In this document: positions 1-6,756 of the stretch, in pieces
Layout: every line of letters starts with the position of its first letter
Position numbering within the stretch: the first letter of the stretch is position 1
From: an uncultured Lachnospiraceae bacterium
Lineage (GTDB): Bacteria; Bacillota; Clostridia; Lachnospirales; Lachnospiraceae
Direction of reading: 5' to 3'
DNA length: 7,748 nt
Assembly: GCA_910585935.1 (NCBI GenBank)
Contig: CAJUHN010000192.1
Coordinates: 1-7,748, forward strand
Notes under the pieces: generated by a model
What the model was told of the DNA's origin: nothing
Seen by the model: only the letters and a program-made list of their open reading frames with translations
The model's database searches: none
Translations under genes and position numbers: made by a program

Positions 1-50
1 ACGTCTGGAACGGAGCGAAAGCGCGGCTTCGCTGGAATACTTCCTTGCCG
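1..50 (+). repeat. Intergenic structured repeat, copy A (right half, cut by window start)
   Basis: Positions 1-39 match the minus strand of the complete copy B with three differences, all C in A and T in B. The match runs from ACGTCTGGAA through the GCGAAAGC mini-hairpin (15-22) and GGCTTC (25-30) to TGGAATA (33-39). Beyond this the sequence diverges into a different terminal arm, CTTCCTTGCCG (40-50). That arm is complementary to the left arm of copy C at 7693-7710. GGCTTC here would pair perfectly with the GAAGCC of the conserved left half, where copy B has a weaker GGCTTT. The left half lies outside the window. The element sits about 75 bases before the likely argH promoter and is oriented like copy C and opposite to copy B. 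Confidence 0.85.
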
Positions 51-124
51 TAGCGTCCCTTTCACTTTAATATAACCTTTATCCGTCTATCCTGATCATT
101 TTTATTTCATTTATAGTTATTTTA

Positions 125-152
125 TGTTATAATAAACCTTATTATCTATAAT
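125..152 (+). promoter_or_regulatory. Probable argH promoter (two candidate -10 boxes)
   Basis: TATAAT at 128-133 is preceded by TG at 125-126, giving an extended -10 element. A second TATAAT lies at 147-152. Neither has a good -35 box at normal spacing: the 6 bases 17 upstream of the first are TTTCAT. The extended -10 motif makes the first candidate the better one. It leaves a leader of roughly 60 bases before argH. The region is extremely AT-rich, so a chance TATAAT is not excluded. I see no T-box, riboswitch or convincing ArgR operator here. Confidence 0.45.
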
Positions 153-201
153 ATGCAAGTATAAATAATATAGAAATATTATATCAAAAAGGAGAATTAT
201 T

Positions 202-1587
202 ATGAAATTATGGGGCGGACGCTTCACAAAAGAAACGAATGAATTAGTAAATCAATTTAACGCTTCTATTCGTTTTGACCAACGCTTTTATCAAGAAGAT
301 ATTAATGGCAGTATCGCACATGTGACAATGCTCACAAAGCAACATATTTTAACAGAAAAAGAACGAGATATTATTATTTCTGCTTTAAAAGATATTCTCA
401 CTGAAATTGAAAATGGCTCTCTAATCATTGATGATTCTTATGAAGATATCCACAGTTTTGTAGAAGCACATCTCATTGAGCGTACAAATGAGATTGGAAA
501 AAAACTTCACACTGGCAGAAGCCGCAATGACCAAGTTGCCTTGGATATGAAATTATATACTAAAAAAGAAATTGAACTTTTAGATGGTCTTTTAAAGGAA
601 TTATTATCTACCCTTCTTTCTCTTATGAAAAAACATATCAAAACTTATATGCCGGGCTTCACCCATTTGCAAAAAGCACAGCCTATCACATTGGCACATC
701 ACTTGGGAGCTTATTTTGAAATGTTAAAACGAGATCACTTCCGGCTTGTGGATATCTATGCACGTATGAATTATTCCCCTCTAGGTTCTGGCGCATTAGC
801 AGGTACTACTTATCCATTGGATAGAGAATATACCGCTGAACTTTTAGGATTCGCTGGGGCAACTTTAAATAGCATGGATTCAGTATCTGATAGAGATTAT
901 TTGATAGAACTTTTAAGTGCTATGTCCACTATTATGATGCATTTAAGCCGCTTTTCAGAAGAAATCATCATTTGGAATACAAATGAATATAAATTTGTAG
1001 AGTTAGATGATGCCTATAGTACAGGAAGCAGTATTATGCCTCAAAAGAAAAATCCAGATATTGCAGAATTAGTGCGTGGAAAAACAGGGCGTGTTTATGG
1101 GGCACTCATTTCTCTTCTCACTACAATGAAAGGACTTCCTCTTGCTTATAATAAGGACATGCAGGAAGATAAAGAACTCACTTTTGATGCGATAGATACT
1201 ACAAAAGGGTGTTTACAACTTTTTATTGGTATGCTTTCCACTATAAAATTTAATGAACATGCGATGGAATTAAGCGCTAAAAATGGATTCACAAATGCGA
1301 CAGACGCTGCCGATTACCTTGTAAATCATGGTGTCCCTTTCCGTGATGCACATGGAATTATTGGAAGATTAGTTTTAAGCTGTATTGAAAAAAAGAAATC
1401 TATTGATGAAATGTCTCTACAAGAACTAAAAGAAATCAGCCCTGTATTTGAATCTGATATTTATGATGTAATAAACTTAGAAACTTGTGTAGAAAAACGC
1501 CTCACGCTCGGAGCTCCTAGCCAAAAAGCGATGGAACAAGTTATTTTTATAAATGAAAAGTTTCTAGAAGAATATCATTTATCATAA
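202..1587 (+). CDS. argH: Argininosuccinate lyase
   Basis: This enzyme performs the last step of arginine synthesis, splitting argininosuccinate into arginine and fumarate in the cytoplasm as a homotetramer. The 461-residue protein has the usual length and opens with the typical MKLWGGRF. The three conserved blocks of the fumarase/aspartase superfamily are intact: TGRSRNDQ at residues 104-111, THLQKAQP at 154-161 with the expected catalytic His155, and the signature GSSIMPQKKNPD at 275-286 containing the mobile-loop catalytic serine (Ser276/277). The start is supported by GGAG seven bases before the ATG. No argG is adjacent on the visible side; upstream there is only a promoter region and repeat copy A, so argH looks monocistronic here. 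Transcription should end at the bidirectional terminator near 1693-1725. No missing catalytic residue or frameshift is seen. Confidence 0.97.
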   Translation: MKLWGGRFTKETNELVNQFNASIRFDQRFYQEDINGSIAHVTMLTKQHILTEKERDIIISALKDILTEIENGSLIIDDSYEDIHSFVEAHLIERTNEIGKKLHTGRSRNDQVALDMKLYTKKEIELLDGLLKELLSTLLSLMKKHIKTYMPGFTHLQKAQPITLAHHLGAYFEMLKRDHFRLVDIYARMNYSPLGSGALAGTTYPLDREYTAELLGFAGATLNSMDSVSDRDYLIELLSAMSTIMMHLSRFSEEIIIWNTNEYKFVELDDAYSTGSSIMPQKKNPDIAELVRGKTGRVYGALISLLTTMKGLPLAYNKDMQEDKELTFDAIDTTKGCLQLFIGMLSTIKFNEHAMELSAKNGFTNATDAADYLVNHGVPFRDAHGIIGRLVLSCIEKKKSIDEMSLQELKEISPVFESDIYDVINLETCVEKRLTLGAPSQKAMEQVIFINEKFLEEYHLS

Positions 1588-1683
1588 AAGGGGCTTCTTT
1601 TTATACTTTAAATTATATGGAAAATCTTTTTATATAAAAAAACTTCTGACTAAAAAACAGATAGCAAAAGAAATCATTTCATA

Positions 1684-1735
1684 AAAAAAGACGAGATTAT
1701 CAGCTCTATCACTGCTGATAATCTCATTTTTTTTT
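1684..1735. terminator. Bidirectional intrinsic terminator between argH and the mscS-type gene
   Basis: A perfect 12-bp stem, GAGATTATCAGC (1693-1704) with GCTGATAATCTC (1714-1725), encloses a 9-base loop. It is followed by a T run from 1727 on the plus strand. It is preceded by an A run (1684-1689), which gives a T run on the minus strand. It can therefore stop argH transcripts and the opposing glgB-channel transcripts. The plus-strand T run touches the stop codon of the channel gene (1734-1736), so convergent genes share one compact terminator. Confidence 0.95.
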
Positions 1736-2615
1736 ATTTTTGTATGTGTACATCCAACTGATTATATGGAATTTCTACCCCATTCGCATCAAATACTTCT
1801 TTCACTTCTTCTAAAATGCTCCAGCGTTCTTTCCAATAATTTTCTGTTCCTGTCCACGCGCGAAATCCTAATATTACTGCACTTTCGCCCAATTCATCTA
1901 CATATACAATAATATCTTTTTCTTTGATAATATTTTCTCTGCTATTTAAAATATGATATAATAATTCTTTTGCTTTTTTTATATCTGCCTGATAACTAAT
2001 GCCAACTTTAAAATCAATTCTTCTCATATTTTGGGCTGTGACATTGGTCAAGCTACTATTTGCCAATGAGCCATTTGGTATGATAATTACTTTATTATCT
2101 GTAGTATATAATTTCGTATAAAATAAATCAATTGTCCCTACCACACCTTCATTTTTTTGTGAATCTTCAATGATATAATCTCCCACTTTAAAAGGTTTTA
2201 AAAGCAGAATTAAAATTCCACCTGCGAAATTAGATAAACTTCCCTGCCAAGCTAAGCCAAGTGCTAAACCGGCTGAACCCACAAATGCTACAAAAGACGT
2301 CGTAGGAACTCCTACAATATCAGCTAATATTAAAATCAAAATCGCATAGAAAATCGCCTTTATTAATGAATCCAAAAATTTACAAACGCTGATATCCATA
2401 TTTGTTTTTTCAAAAGAGCGATTTAACCACTTTAAAAGAAATTTAATTATCTTCCTGCCAATAAATAATATCAATAAAGCAAACACTATATTAATCAAAA
2501 AAATGGTTACTTTGGGTAAAAATTCATCTAATATCTGTTCTAGCCTTCCGGGAGTGGATAAGTCGTTTACTGCCGCTTCTATTTCATCTATGAAAGTTGT
2601 TGAATCATTAGTCAT
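1734..2615 (-). CDS. mscS: MscS-family small-conductance mechanosensitive channel
   Basis: MscS channels are homoheptamers in the cytoplasmic membrane that open under membrane tension and release solutes during hypo-osmotic shock. This 293-residue protein matches the short, E. coli MscS-like architecture: an N-terminal amphipathic stretch, TM1 at about 34-54, TM2 at about 80-102, and pore helix TM3 at about 106-139. TM3 carries the characteristic glycine/alanine packing (GSAGLALGLAWQGSLSN, 113-129) and is followed by KPFKVGDYI (140-148). The beta domain has IPNGSLANSSLTN (179-191), and the C-terminal cage ends in EIPYNQLDVHI (281-291). The GGAGG ribosome site lies 12 bases before the ATG, a little far, and an in-frame CTG directly precedes the ATG. 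The gene follows glgB by 34 bases and is probably translated from the same mRNA. The family is certain; which paralogue it represents is not. Confidence 0.93.
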   Translation of the reverse strand: MTNDSTTFIDEIEAAVNDLSTPGRLEQILDEFLPKVTIFLINIVFALLILFIGRKIIKFLLKWLNRSFEKTNMDISVCKFLDSLIKAIFYAILILILADIVGVPTTSFVAFVGSAGLALGLAWQGSLSNFAGGILILLLKPFKVGDYIIEDSQKNEGVVGTIDLFYTKLYTTDNKVIIIPNGSLANSSLTNVTAQNMRRIDFKVGISYQADIKKAKELLYHILNSRENIIKEKDIIVYVDELGESAVILGFRAWTGTENYWKERWSILEEVKEVFDANGVEIPYNQLDVHIQK

Positions 2616-2649
2616 CAGAATTTTCTTCCTCCTTTATCTTTATGTCTTT

Positions 2650-5058
2650 TTATTTTTTCTTTTTTATTGGTTTCGTTTTTTTTATATTTTTTGTTTTTTT
2701 CGCCTTTGGTTTTTCCTCTTTTTTTATTTCTACTATAGTGTCTGGTACAACCGATTCTGCCATAATCTCTTTTCGGATCTGTTCTACTTGTTCTTTTTCC
2801 GCTTTTGTTGTTTCTGTCTTTTTCTTTTTTGCGGTTGTATTATCCACGATCTCTTCATCTAATGGAAAGTACTGGAAAATAGCAACAGACATAGGAGGCA
2901 CTTTAATAAAAATAGAATCTGGTCTTCCATCACATTCTTCTTTTTTCGATTGTTTTAATCTAGTGTTAAGCTGCCCATTTCCTCCAAATCGTTTGCTGTC
3001 ACTGTTAAATATTTCTTTATATTTTCCGTGATAAGGTACTCCAATCTTCCTATTTTCATAGGTATTTGTTGAAAAATTGCATACCACTAACAAAGTATCT
3101 TCTTTTTTCTGTGTCTTCCTTAAATATACTAATATATTTTCCATGGTAGAGATACAATTAATCCATTCAAATCCCTCTATCTGAAAATCTAATTCATATA
3201 ATGCTTTCTGATTCTGATATAGGTGATTCAATTCTTTTACATAGGTTTTTATCTGCCTATGTAAATCCTCATTCAATAGTTCCCAATCCACACTCTTTTC
3301 TTCCGACCATTCTGTCAACTGTCCTAATTCCTGTCCCATGAACAACAATTTTTTTCCCGGATGAGTCATCATAAATCCATATAATGCGCGCAAATTAGCA
3401 GCTTTTTGTTCTAAATTCTGTCCTGACATCTTTCCTAATAAAGAAGCCTTTTCATGTACCACTTCGTCATGAGATAATGTGAGAATAAAATCTTCACTAT
3501 AAGCATATACCATACTAAATGTCAAGAGATGATAATTATCGCCACGGAATAATGGATCACATTTCATATATTCTAATGTATCATTCATCCACCCCATATT
3601 CCATTTATAATCAAATCCTAATCCATCTTCCTCCACATCTTCTGTCACTTTTGGCCATGCTGTGGATTCTTCTGCAATCAATATCGCTCCTTTTTCCTTC
3701 TTTTTATAGATAGAATTTAAGTGCTTTAAAAATTCTACTGCATCTAAATTCTCTTTTCCTCCATAAATATTAGGAATCCATTCTCCGTCCTGTTTTCCAT
3801 AATCTAAATATAACATGCTCGCTACTGCATCCATTCGTATTCCATCTGCATGATATTTTTCCACCCAAAATAAAGCATTAGCAATTAAAAAATTAGAAAC
3901 TTCTGGTCTTTTATAATTATAAATCAGTGTTCCCCAATGTGGATGGCTGCCTTGTCTTGGATCTGCATGTTCATAAAGACAAGTCCCATCAAAATTTGCC
4001 AGTCCAAACGTATCTCTAGGAAAATGGGCAGGAACCCAATCTAAAATGACTCCGATTCCTCGCAAATGCATATAATTCATAAAATACATAAAATCTTCTG
4101 GCGTTCCATATCTACTCGTAGGTGCATAATATCCTGTGACTTGATATCCCCATGAAGCATCAAATGGGTGCTCCATAATCGGCATCAATTCAATATGAGT
4201 ATACCCCATCTCTTTCACATAATCAGCTAACATAGGTGCAATTTCACGATAATTATAGAACTCTCTTCCATCTTCTGGTTTTTTCCAAGATCCTATATGA
4301 ACCTCATAAATCGCCATCGGCTGTTTTTGAGTATCCACTTTTTTTCTGTGTTTTAACCATTCTTCATCTGTCCATTTAAACTTATTGATATCATAAACAA
4401 TAGAAGCTGTATTTGGACGCAATTCAGCATAATTCGCATAAGGATCTGCTTTTAACATAGGAAGATTATGTTTTGTCTTCACTTCGTATTTATAAAGCGC
4501 ATTTTCTGGTAAATCCGGAATAAATAATTCAAATATCCCTGAATCATCTAATCTTCTCATCAGATGACATCTGCCATCCCAGTGATTAAAATCCCCTACT
4601 ACGCTAACACGCATTGCCATAGGAGCCCAAACAGCAAATAACACACCTGATACTCCTTGTATCTTCATCGGATGTGCTCCTAATCTCTCATATACTTCAT
4701 AAAAAATACCTGCATTAAACTTTTTTTGTTCTTCTGGTGTTATCACGGGAGAAAACGCATATGGATCATGAAATTCCTTCACATTTTCATTTTCATAAGT
4801 GATAATATAAGTATATTCTGGCACTTTCTTTCTGGGTATCAATACTGCATAAAATCCTGCTTCATCCACCTGTTCCATTTCAAATTGAACACTTCCCACT
4901 TTCACTACTGCTCTTTCTGCAGTTGGAAAAAAGCCTTGAATCAAAATCCCTTGTTCTGTGATATGTGGACCTAAAATATTATGTGGTTCATCATATTCTG
5001 AATACACAATCGCCTCTATCGTAGGCCAATCCATCATATTATATAATTCTCCCTGCAT
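2650..5058 (-). CDS. glgB: 1,4-alpha-glucan (glycogen) branching enzyme with a lysine-rich C-terminal tail
   Basis: This enzyme creates alpha-1,6 branches in glycogen by cutting and transferring alpha-1,4 glucan chains. Domains in order are an N-terminal beta domain (about 1-110), a CBM48-type module (about 135-215, including VGDFNHWDG at 154-162), a GH13 barrel (about 245-600) and a C-terminal beta domain (about 625-730). The GH13 motifs are complete: DWVPAHFPRD (340-349), DGIRMDAV with nucleophile Asp410, AEEST with acid/base Glu463, and LSHDEVVH with Asp531. After IFQYF (727-731) there is an extra tail of about 70 residues, rich in lysine and glutamate and ending PIKKKK, which is not part of the enzyme fold. 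The start is supported by GGAGG seven bases before the ATG. No glgA, glgC, glgD or glgP is adjacent. The gene is followed closely by the channel gene. Confidence 0.96.
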   Translation of the reverse strand: MQGELYNMMDWPTIEAIVYSEYDEPHNILGPHITEQGILIQGFFPTAERAVVKVGSVQFEMEQVDEAGFYAVLIPRKKVPEYTYIITYENENVKEFHDPYAFSPVITPEEQKKFNAGIFYEVYERLGAHPMKIQGVSGVLFAVWAPMAMRVSVVGDFNHWDGRCHLMRRLDDSGIFELFIPDLPENALYKYEVKTKHNLPMLKADPYANYAELRPNTASIVYDINKFKWTDEEWLKHRKKVDTQKQPMAIYEVHIGSWKKPEDGREFYNYREIAPMLADYVKEMGYTHIELMPIMEHPFDASWGYQVTGYYAPTSRYGTPEDFMYFMNYMHLRGIGVILDWVPAHFPRDTFGLANFDGTCLYEHADPRQGSHPHWGTLIYNYKRPEVSNFLIANALFWVEKYHADGIRMDAVASMLYLDYGKQDGEWIPNIYGGKENLDAVEFLKHLNSIYKKKEKGAILIAEESTAWPKVTEDVEEDGLGFDYKWNMGWMNDTLEYMKCDPLFRGDNYHLLTFSMVYAYSEDFILTLSHDEVVHEKASLLGKMSGQNLEQKAANLRALYGFMMTHPGKKLLFMGQELGQLTEWSEEKSVDWELLNEDLHRQIKTYVKELNHLYQNQKALYELDFQIEGFEWINCISTMENILVYLRKTQKKEDTLLVVCNFSTNTYENRKIGVPYHGKYKEIFNSDSKRFGGNGQLNTRLKQSKKEECDGRPDSIFIKVPPMSVAIFQYFPLDEEIVDNTTAKKKKTETTKAEKEQVEQIRKEIMAESVVPDTIVEIKKEEKPKAKKTKNIKKTKPIKKKK

Positions 5059-5128
5059 AAAATACCCTCCTAAAATTCATTTTTTATCAAAATCCAAATT
5101 TTTCACTGTAAACAGCAAAATATTATAA

Positions 5129-5158
5129 AATATACTATGATTTATCTATCTCTTTCAA
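5129..5158 (-). promoter_or_regulatory. Candidate glgB promoter
   Basis: Read on the minus strand, TTGAAA (5158-5153) is followed after 18 bases by TATATT (5134-5129). A better-looking TATAAT at 5127-5122 has no -35 box at proper spacing. The -35 hexamer overlaps the last codon and stop of the CapA-family gene. No terminator separates the two genes, so glgB may be served both by this promoter and by readthrough. Confidence 0.35.
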
Positions 5159-6375
5159 TTATATACTACATTTCCATCTTCATCAATGGTTATACCAAAA
5201 GAAATGCTCTCCATATAGAAAAAAAATTCCTTTTTTTCCTGTTCATTCATCAATCGGATTGGAAAACTGGAAGCCTCAAATGGAAAAAACTGCACTGTGA
5301 TTTCCCCATTTTCTTTTAATTTCAGTTTTGCTAAAGAACATTGTCTTGTACGAGTGCTGAAAATATAATTTCCAAGGCTATAGAGAATCGGCTTTTCTTT
5401 ATAATATTCCACTCCCTGCATCACATGTGGATGGCTTCCAATTACTGCATCTGCCCCTGCATCTATATATTGTTTCGCCATCGTCCGTTGATAATCCTCT
5501 GGCATATTTTCTCTTTCCTCTCCCCAATGTACATATACGATCAGAAAATCACAATCTTTCTTTCCTTCTCGAATTTCATTCAATAAAATATCTGGAGAAT
5601 AAGTAGTCAACATTCCACTGACGCTCTCTCCTGCATTCCATTCTGCAACTGGAATCACTCGAGATGCCCCTAAAAACCCTATCTTCTTTCCCTGTACCTC
5701 TATCACTTCCATTTTTTTTGCTCTGTTTAAATTTTCTCCTGCTCCTACATAACGGATATCCGCATTTTCTAAAGTCAAAAAGGTATCATCAAGCGCTTCT
5801 CTCCCATAATCTAAAGCGTGATTATTAGCAAGTGTCACAATATCGATTCCTAATTCTTTAAAAATTTTCACTTTAGCTGGTGACATACGATAAGTATATT
5901 GCTTATCCTGTGCTTCTCCTCTATCGCTAAAAGCAAACTCTTGGTTTACCATAGTAATATCTGCGTCTTTCATCAAATAAATTAAATTTTGTGTGAGAAT
6001 TCCTTCTATCCCATAGGAATCATATTTCTCCACAATAAAATCTTGTAAGCATACATCTCCTCCCAACAAGATTTCTAGTTCTCCGTCCAAATATAAAATA
6101 ACAGGTTTTAATGCACTTCCCAACTCGCCTAATTCCTCTGTTTCGGTTTGTTTTTCTGTTTGTAATTCTTTCGTTTCCTGTACCAAAATCTTCTGACTTT
6201 CTGTCGGTGTTTCTATTATCTGCCCTATATTCCCTTCTCTATCTGTTTCTTGTTCTATATCTTTTGCTTTCAGATGCTGTACATTCTGTGTAAAATGATG
6301 AAGAAATAAAAGGCATAATAAAATGGATAATACACCACTTGACAAAATCAAAAACCATCTTGCTATTTTTTTCAT
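5155..6375 (-). CDS. CapA-family (PGA_cap) membrane-anchored protein
   Basis: The extracellular part belongs to the CapA/PgsA family, which has a calcineurin-like metallophosphatase fold and is linked in some bacteria to poly-gamma-glutamate capsule synthesis or export. In 406-residue numbering from the ATG at 6375, a signal anchor (KKIARWFLILSSG, then a hydrophobic run to about 27) precedes a Thr/Glu/Gln-rich spacer (about 40-88). The family motifs follow: GGDV (105-108), NQEF (144-147), ANNHALDYG (183-191), HWGEE (283-287), GSHPHV (313-318) and SLGNYIFS (333-340). I chose this ATG because it gives a standard signal anchor and lies 78 bases inside the predicted transcript. An upstream in-frame TTG at 6444 would add 23 residues but lacks a ribosome site and would leave only about a 9-base leader. 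No capB or capC genes are nearby, so a capsule role is not shown. Many solitary Clostridial homologues have no known function. Confidence 0.88.
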   Translation of the reverse strand: MKKIARWFLILSSGVLSILLCLLFLHHFTQNVQHLKAKDIEQETDREGNIGQIIETPTESQKILVQETKELQTEKQTETEELGELGSALKPVILYLDGELEILLGGDVCLQDFIVEKYDSYGIEGILTQNLIYLMKDADITMVNQEFAFSDRGEAQDKQYTYRMSPAKVKIFKELGIDIVTLANNHALDYGREALDDTFLTLENADIRYVGAGENLNRAKKMEVIEVQGKKIGFLGASRVIPVAEWNAGESVSGMLTTYSPDILLNEIREGKKDCDFLIVYVHWGEERENMPEDYQRTMAKQYIDAGADAVIGSHPHVMQGVEYYKEKPILYSLGNYIFSTRTRQCSLAKLKLKENGEITVQFFPFEASSFPIRLMNEQEKKEFFFYMESISFGITIDEDGNVVYN

Positions 6376-6418
6376 GTTTTCCCATTTTCCTTTCATTCCA
6401 AAGTATTTTTTTATGTGA

Positions 6419-6442
6419 GCAGAATAACTAATTCTGTTCTGC
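6419..6442. promoter_or_regulatory. Inverted repeat in the CapA-gene leader (possible operator)
   Basis: GCAGAA (6419-6424) and TTCTGC (6437-6442) form a 6-bp inverted repeat with 12 bases between. Inside it, CAGAAT (6420-6425) and ATTCTG (6431-6436) offer an alternative hairpin. The pair lies just downstream of the predicted start of transcription of the CapA-family gene, where a repressor could act. It lacks a T tract and is not a terminator. Function is unproven. Confidence 0.25.
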
Positions 6443-6459
6443 AAACTCAGTTATTTTTT

Positions 6460-6488
6460 ATTATTACATAAAAAAAAGGGAAAATCAA
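6460..6488 (-). promoter_or_regulatory. Probable promoter of the CapA-family gene
   Basis: On the minus strand TTGATT (6488-6483) is followed by a 17-base spacer and AATAAT (6465-6460). A TG at 6468-6467, one base before the -10, makes an extended -10 element. Spacing and sequence fit a vegetative sigma factor. Transcription would start near 6453, leaving a leader of about 78 bases. The stretch 6489-6571 between this promoter and repeat copy B shows nothing else I can name. Confidence 0.6.
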
Positions 6489-6571
6489 TCTTATTCTCTA
6501 AAAACTATGATAAGGAAACTTGTGATATAAATATTTCTGGTATAGTTTGGATAAGGAAATGACAAAGATTC

Positions 6572-6722
6572 GCACAGGAACATATCTATTCCAACAAAGC
6601 CGCGCTTTCGCTCCATTCCAGACGTAGCGGTACTAAATTCGCCGTTTCGCTTCTTGCGAAACCGCTCATTAAGTGCCGACGTCTTCCAAGGGGCTTCTTT
6701 TGGAATAGATATGTTCCTGTGC
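6572..6722 (-). repeat. Intergenic structured repeat, copy B (complete, 151 bp)
   Basis: The ends are a perfect 23-bp inverted repeat (6572-6594 with 6700-6722). Going inward there are further pairings: AAAGCC (6596-6601) with GGCTTC (6692-6697, one mismatch), AGACGT (6620-6625) with ACGTCT (6679-6684), CGGTAC (6628-6633) with GTGCCG (6673-6678, one wobble), and an apical 10-bp stem (6641-6650 with 6656-6665, one mismatch) closing a 5-base loop. The whole unit can fold as one long hairpin, with a small side hairpin at 6604-6611. On the minus strand its left half matches copy C at 44 of 45 bases, and its right half matches copy A at 36 of 39. It contains no open reading frame of note, has no following T tract, and shows no obvious target-site duplication. 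It lies 34 bases beyond the stop of the uncharacterised gene and upstream of the CapA-gene promoter. Confidence 0.93.
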
Positions 6723-6730
6723 TAGTTTAC

Positions 6731-6742
6731 TGGCTGTTCTAC
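6731..6742 (-). repeat. 12-base box preceding repeat copy B
   Basis: On the minus strand this reads GTAGAACAGCCA and is identical to 7669-7680 on the plus strand. It lies 8 bases before the outer end of the left arm of copy B, in the same orientation relative to the element as the box before copy C. Both boxes are preceded by a homopolymer run. The paired conservation suggests it belongs to the repeat unit. The two boxes together also form an inverted repeat around the uncharacterised gene. Confidence 0.6.
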
Positions 6743-6756
6743 AAAAAACATAATTT

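Noticed and set aside
141..180. ArgR operator before argH
   Set aside because: AT-rich stretches resemble half sites loosely, but no convincing palindromic ARG box is visible.
1621..1645. Palindrome of T and A bases after argH as a second terminator
   Set aside because: It is formed only of A and T pairs and has no G+C stem; the strong terminator follows about 70 bases later.
2503..3031. Overlapping plus-strand open frames rich in Phe
   Set aside because: They are antisense shadows of the lysine-rich GlgB tail and the channel start; long A-runs read backwards give phenylalanine runs.
5137..6293. Several short plus-strand frames over the CapA-family gene, and others at 3519-3713, 4726-4974 and 7315-7548
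   Set aside because: Low-complexity antisense frames without ribosome sites, opposite well-supported genes.
6376..6444. TTG start giving a 23-residue longer CapA-family protein
   Set aside because: No ribosome site, the predicted transcript start is only about 9 bases before it, and the extension disrupts a standard signal-anchor N-terminus.
6572..6722. Repeat copy B as an intrinsic terminator for the uncharacterised gene
   Set aside because: The long hairpin is not followed by a T tract on either strand. It may still impede transcription or stabilise the 3' end.
6572..6722. Repeat as a classic transposon with target-site duplication
   Set aside because: Flanking bases on the two sides show no direct duplication, and no transposase gene is in the window.
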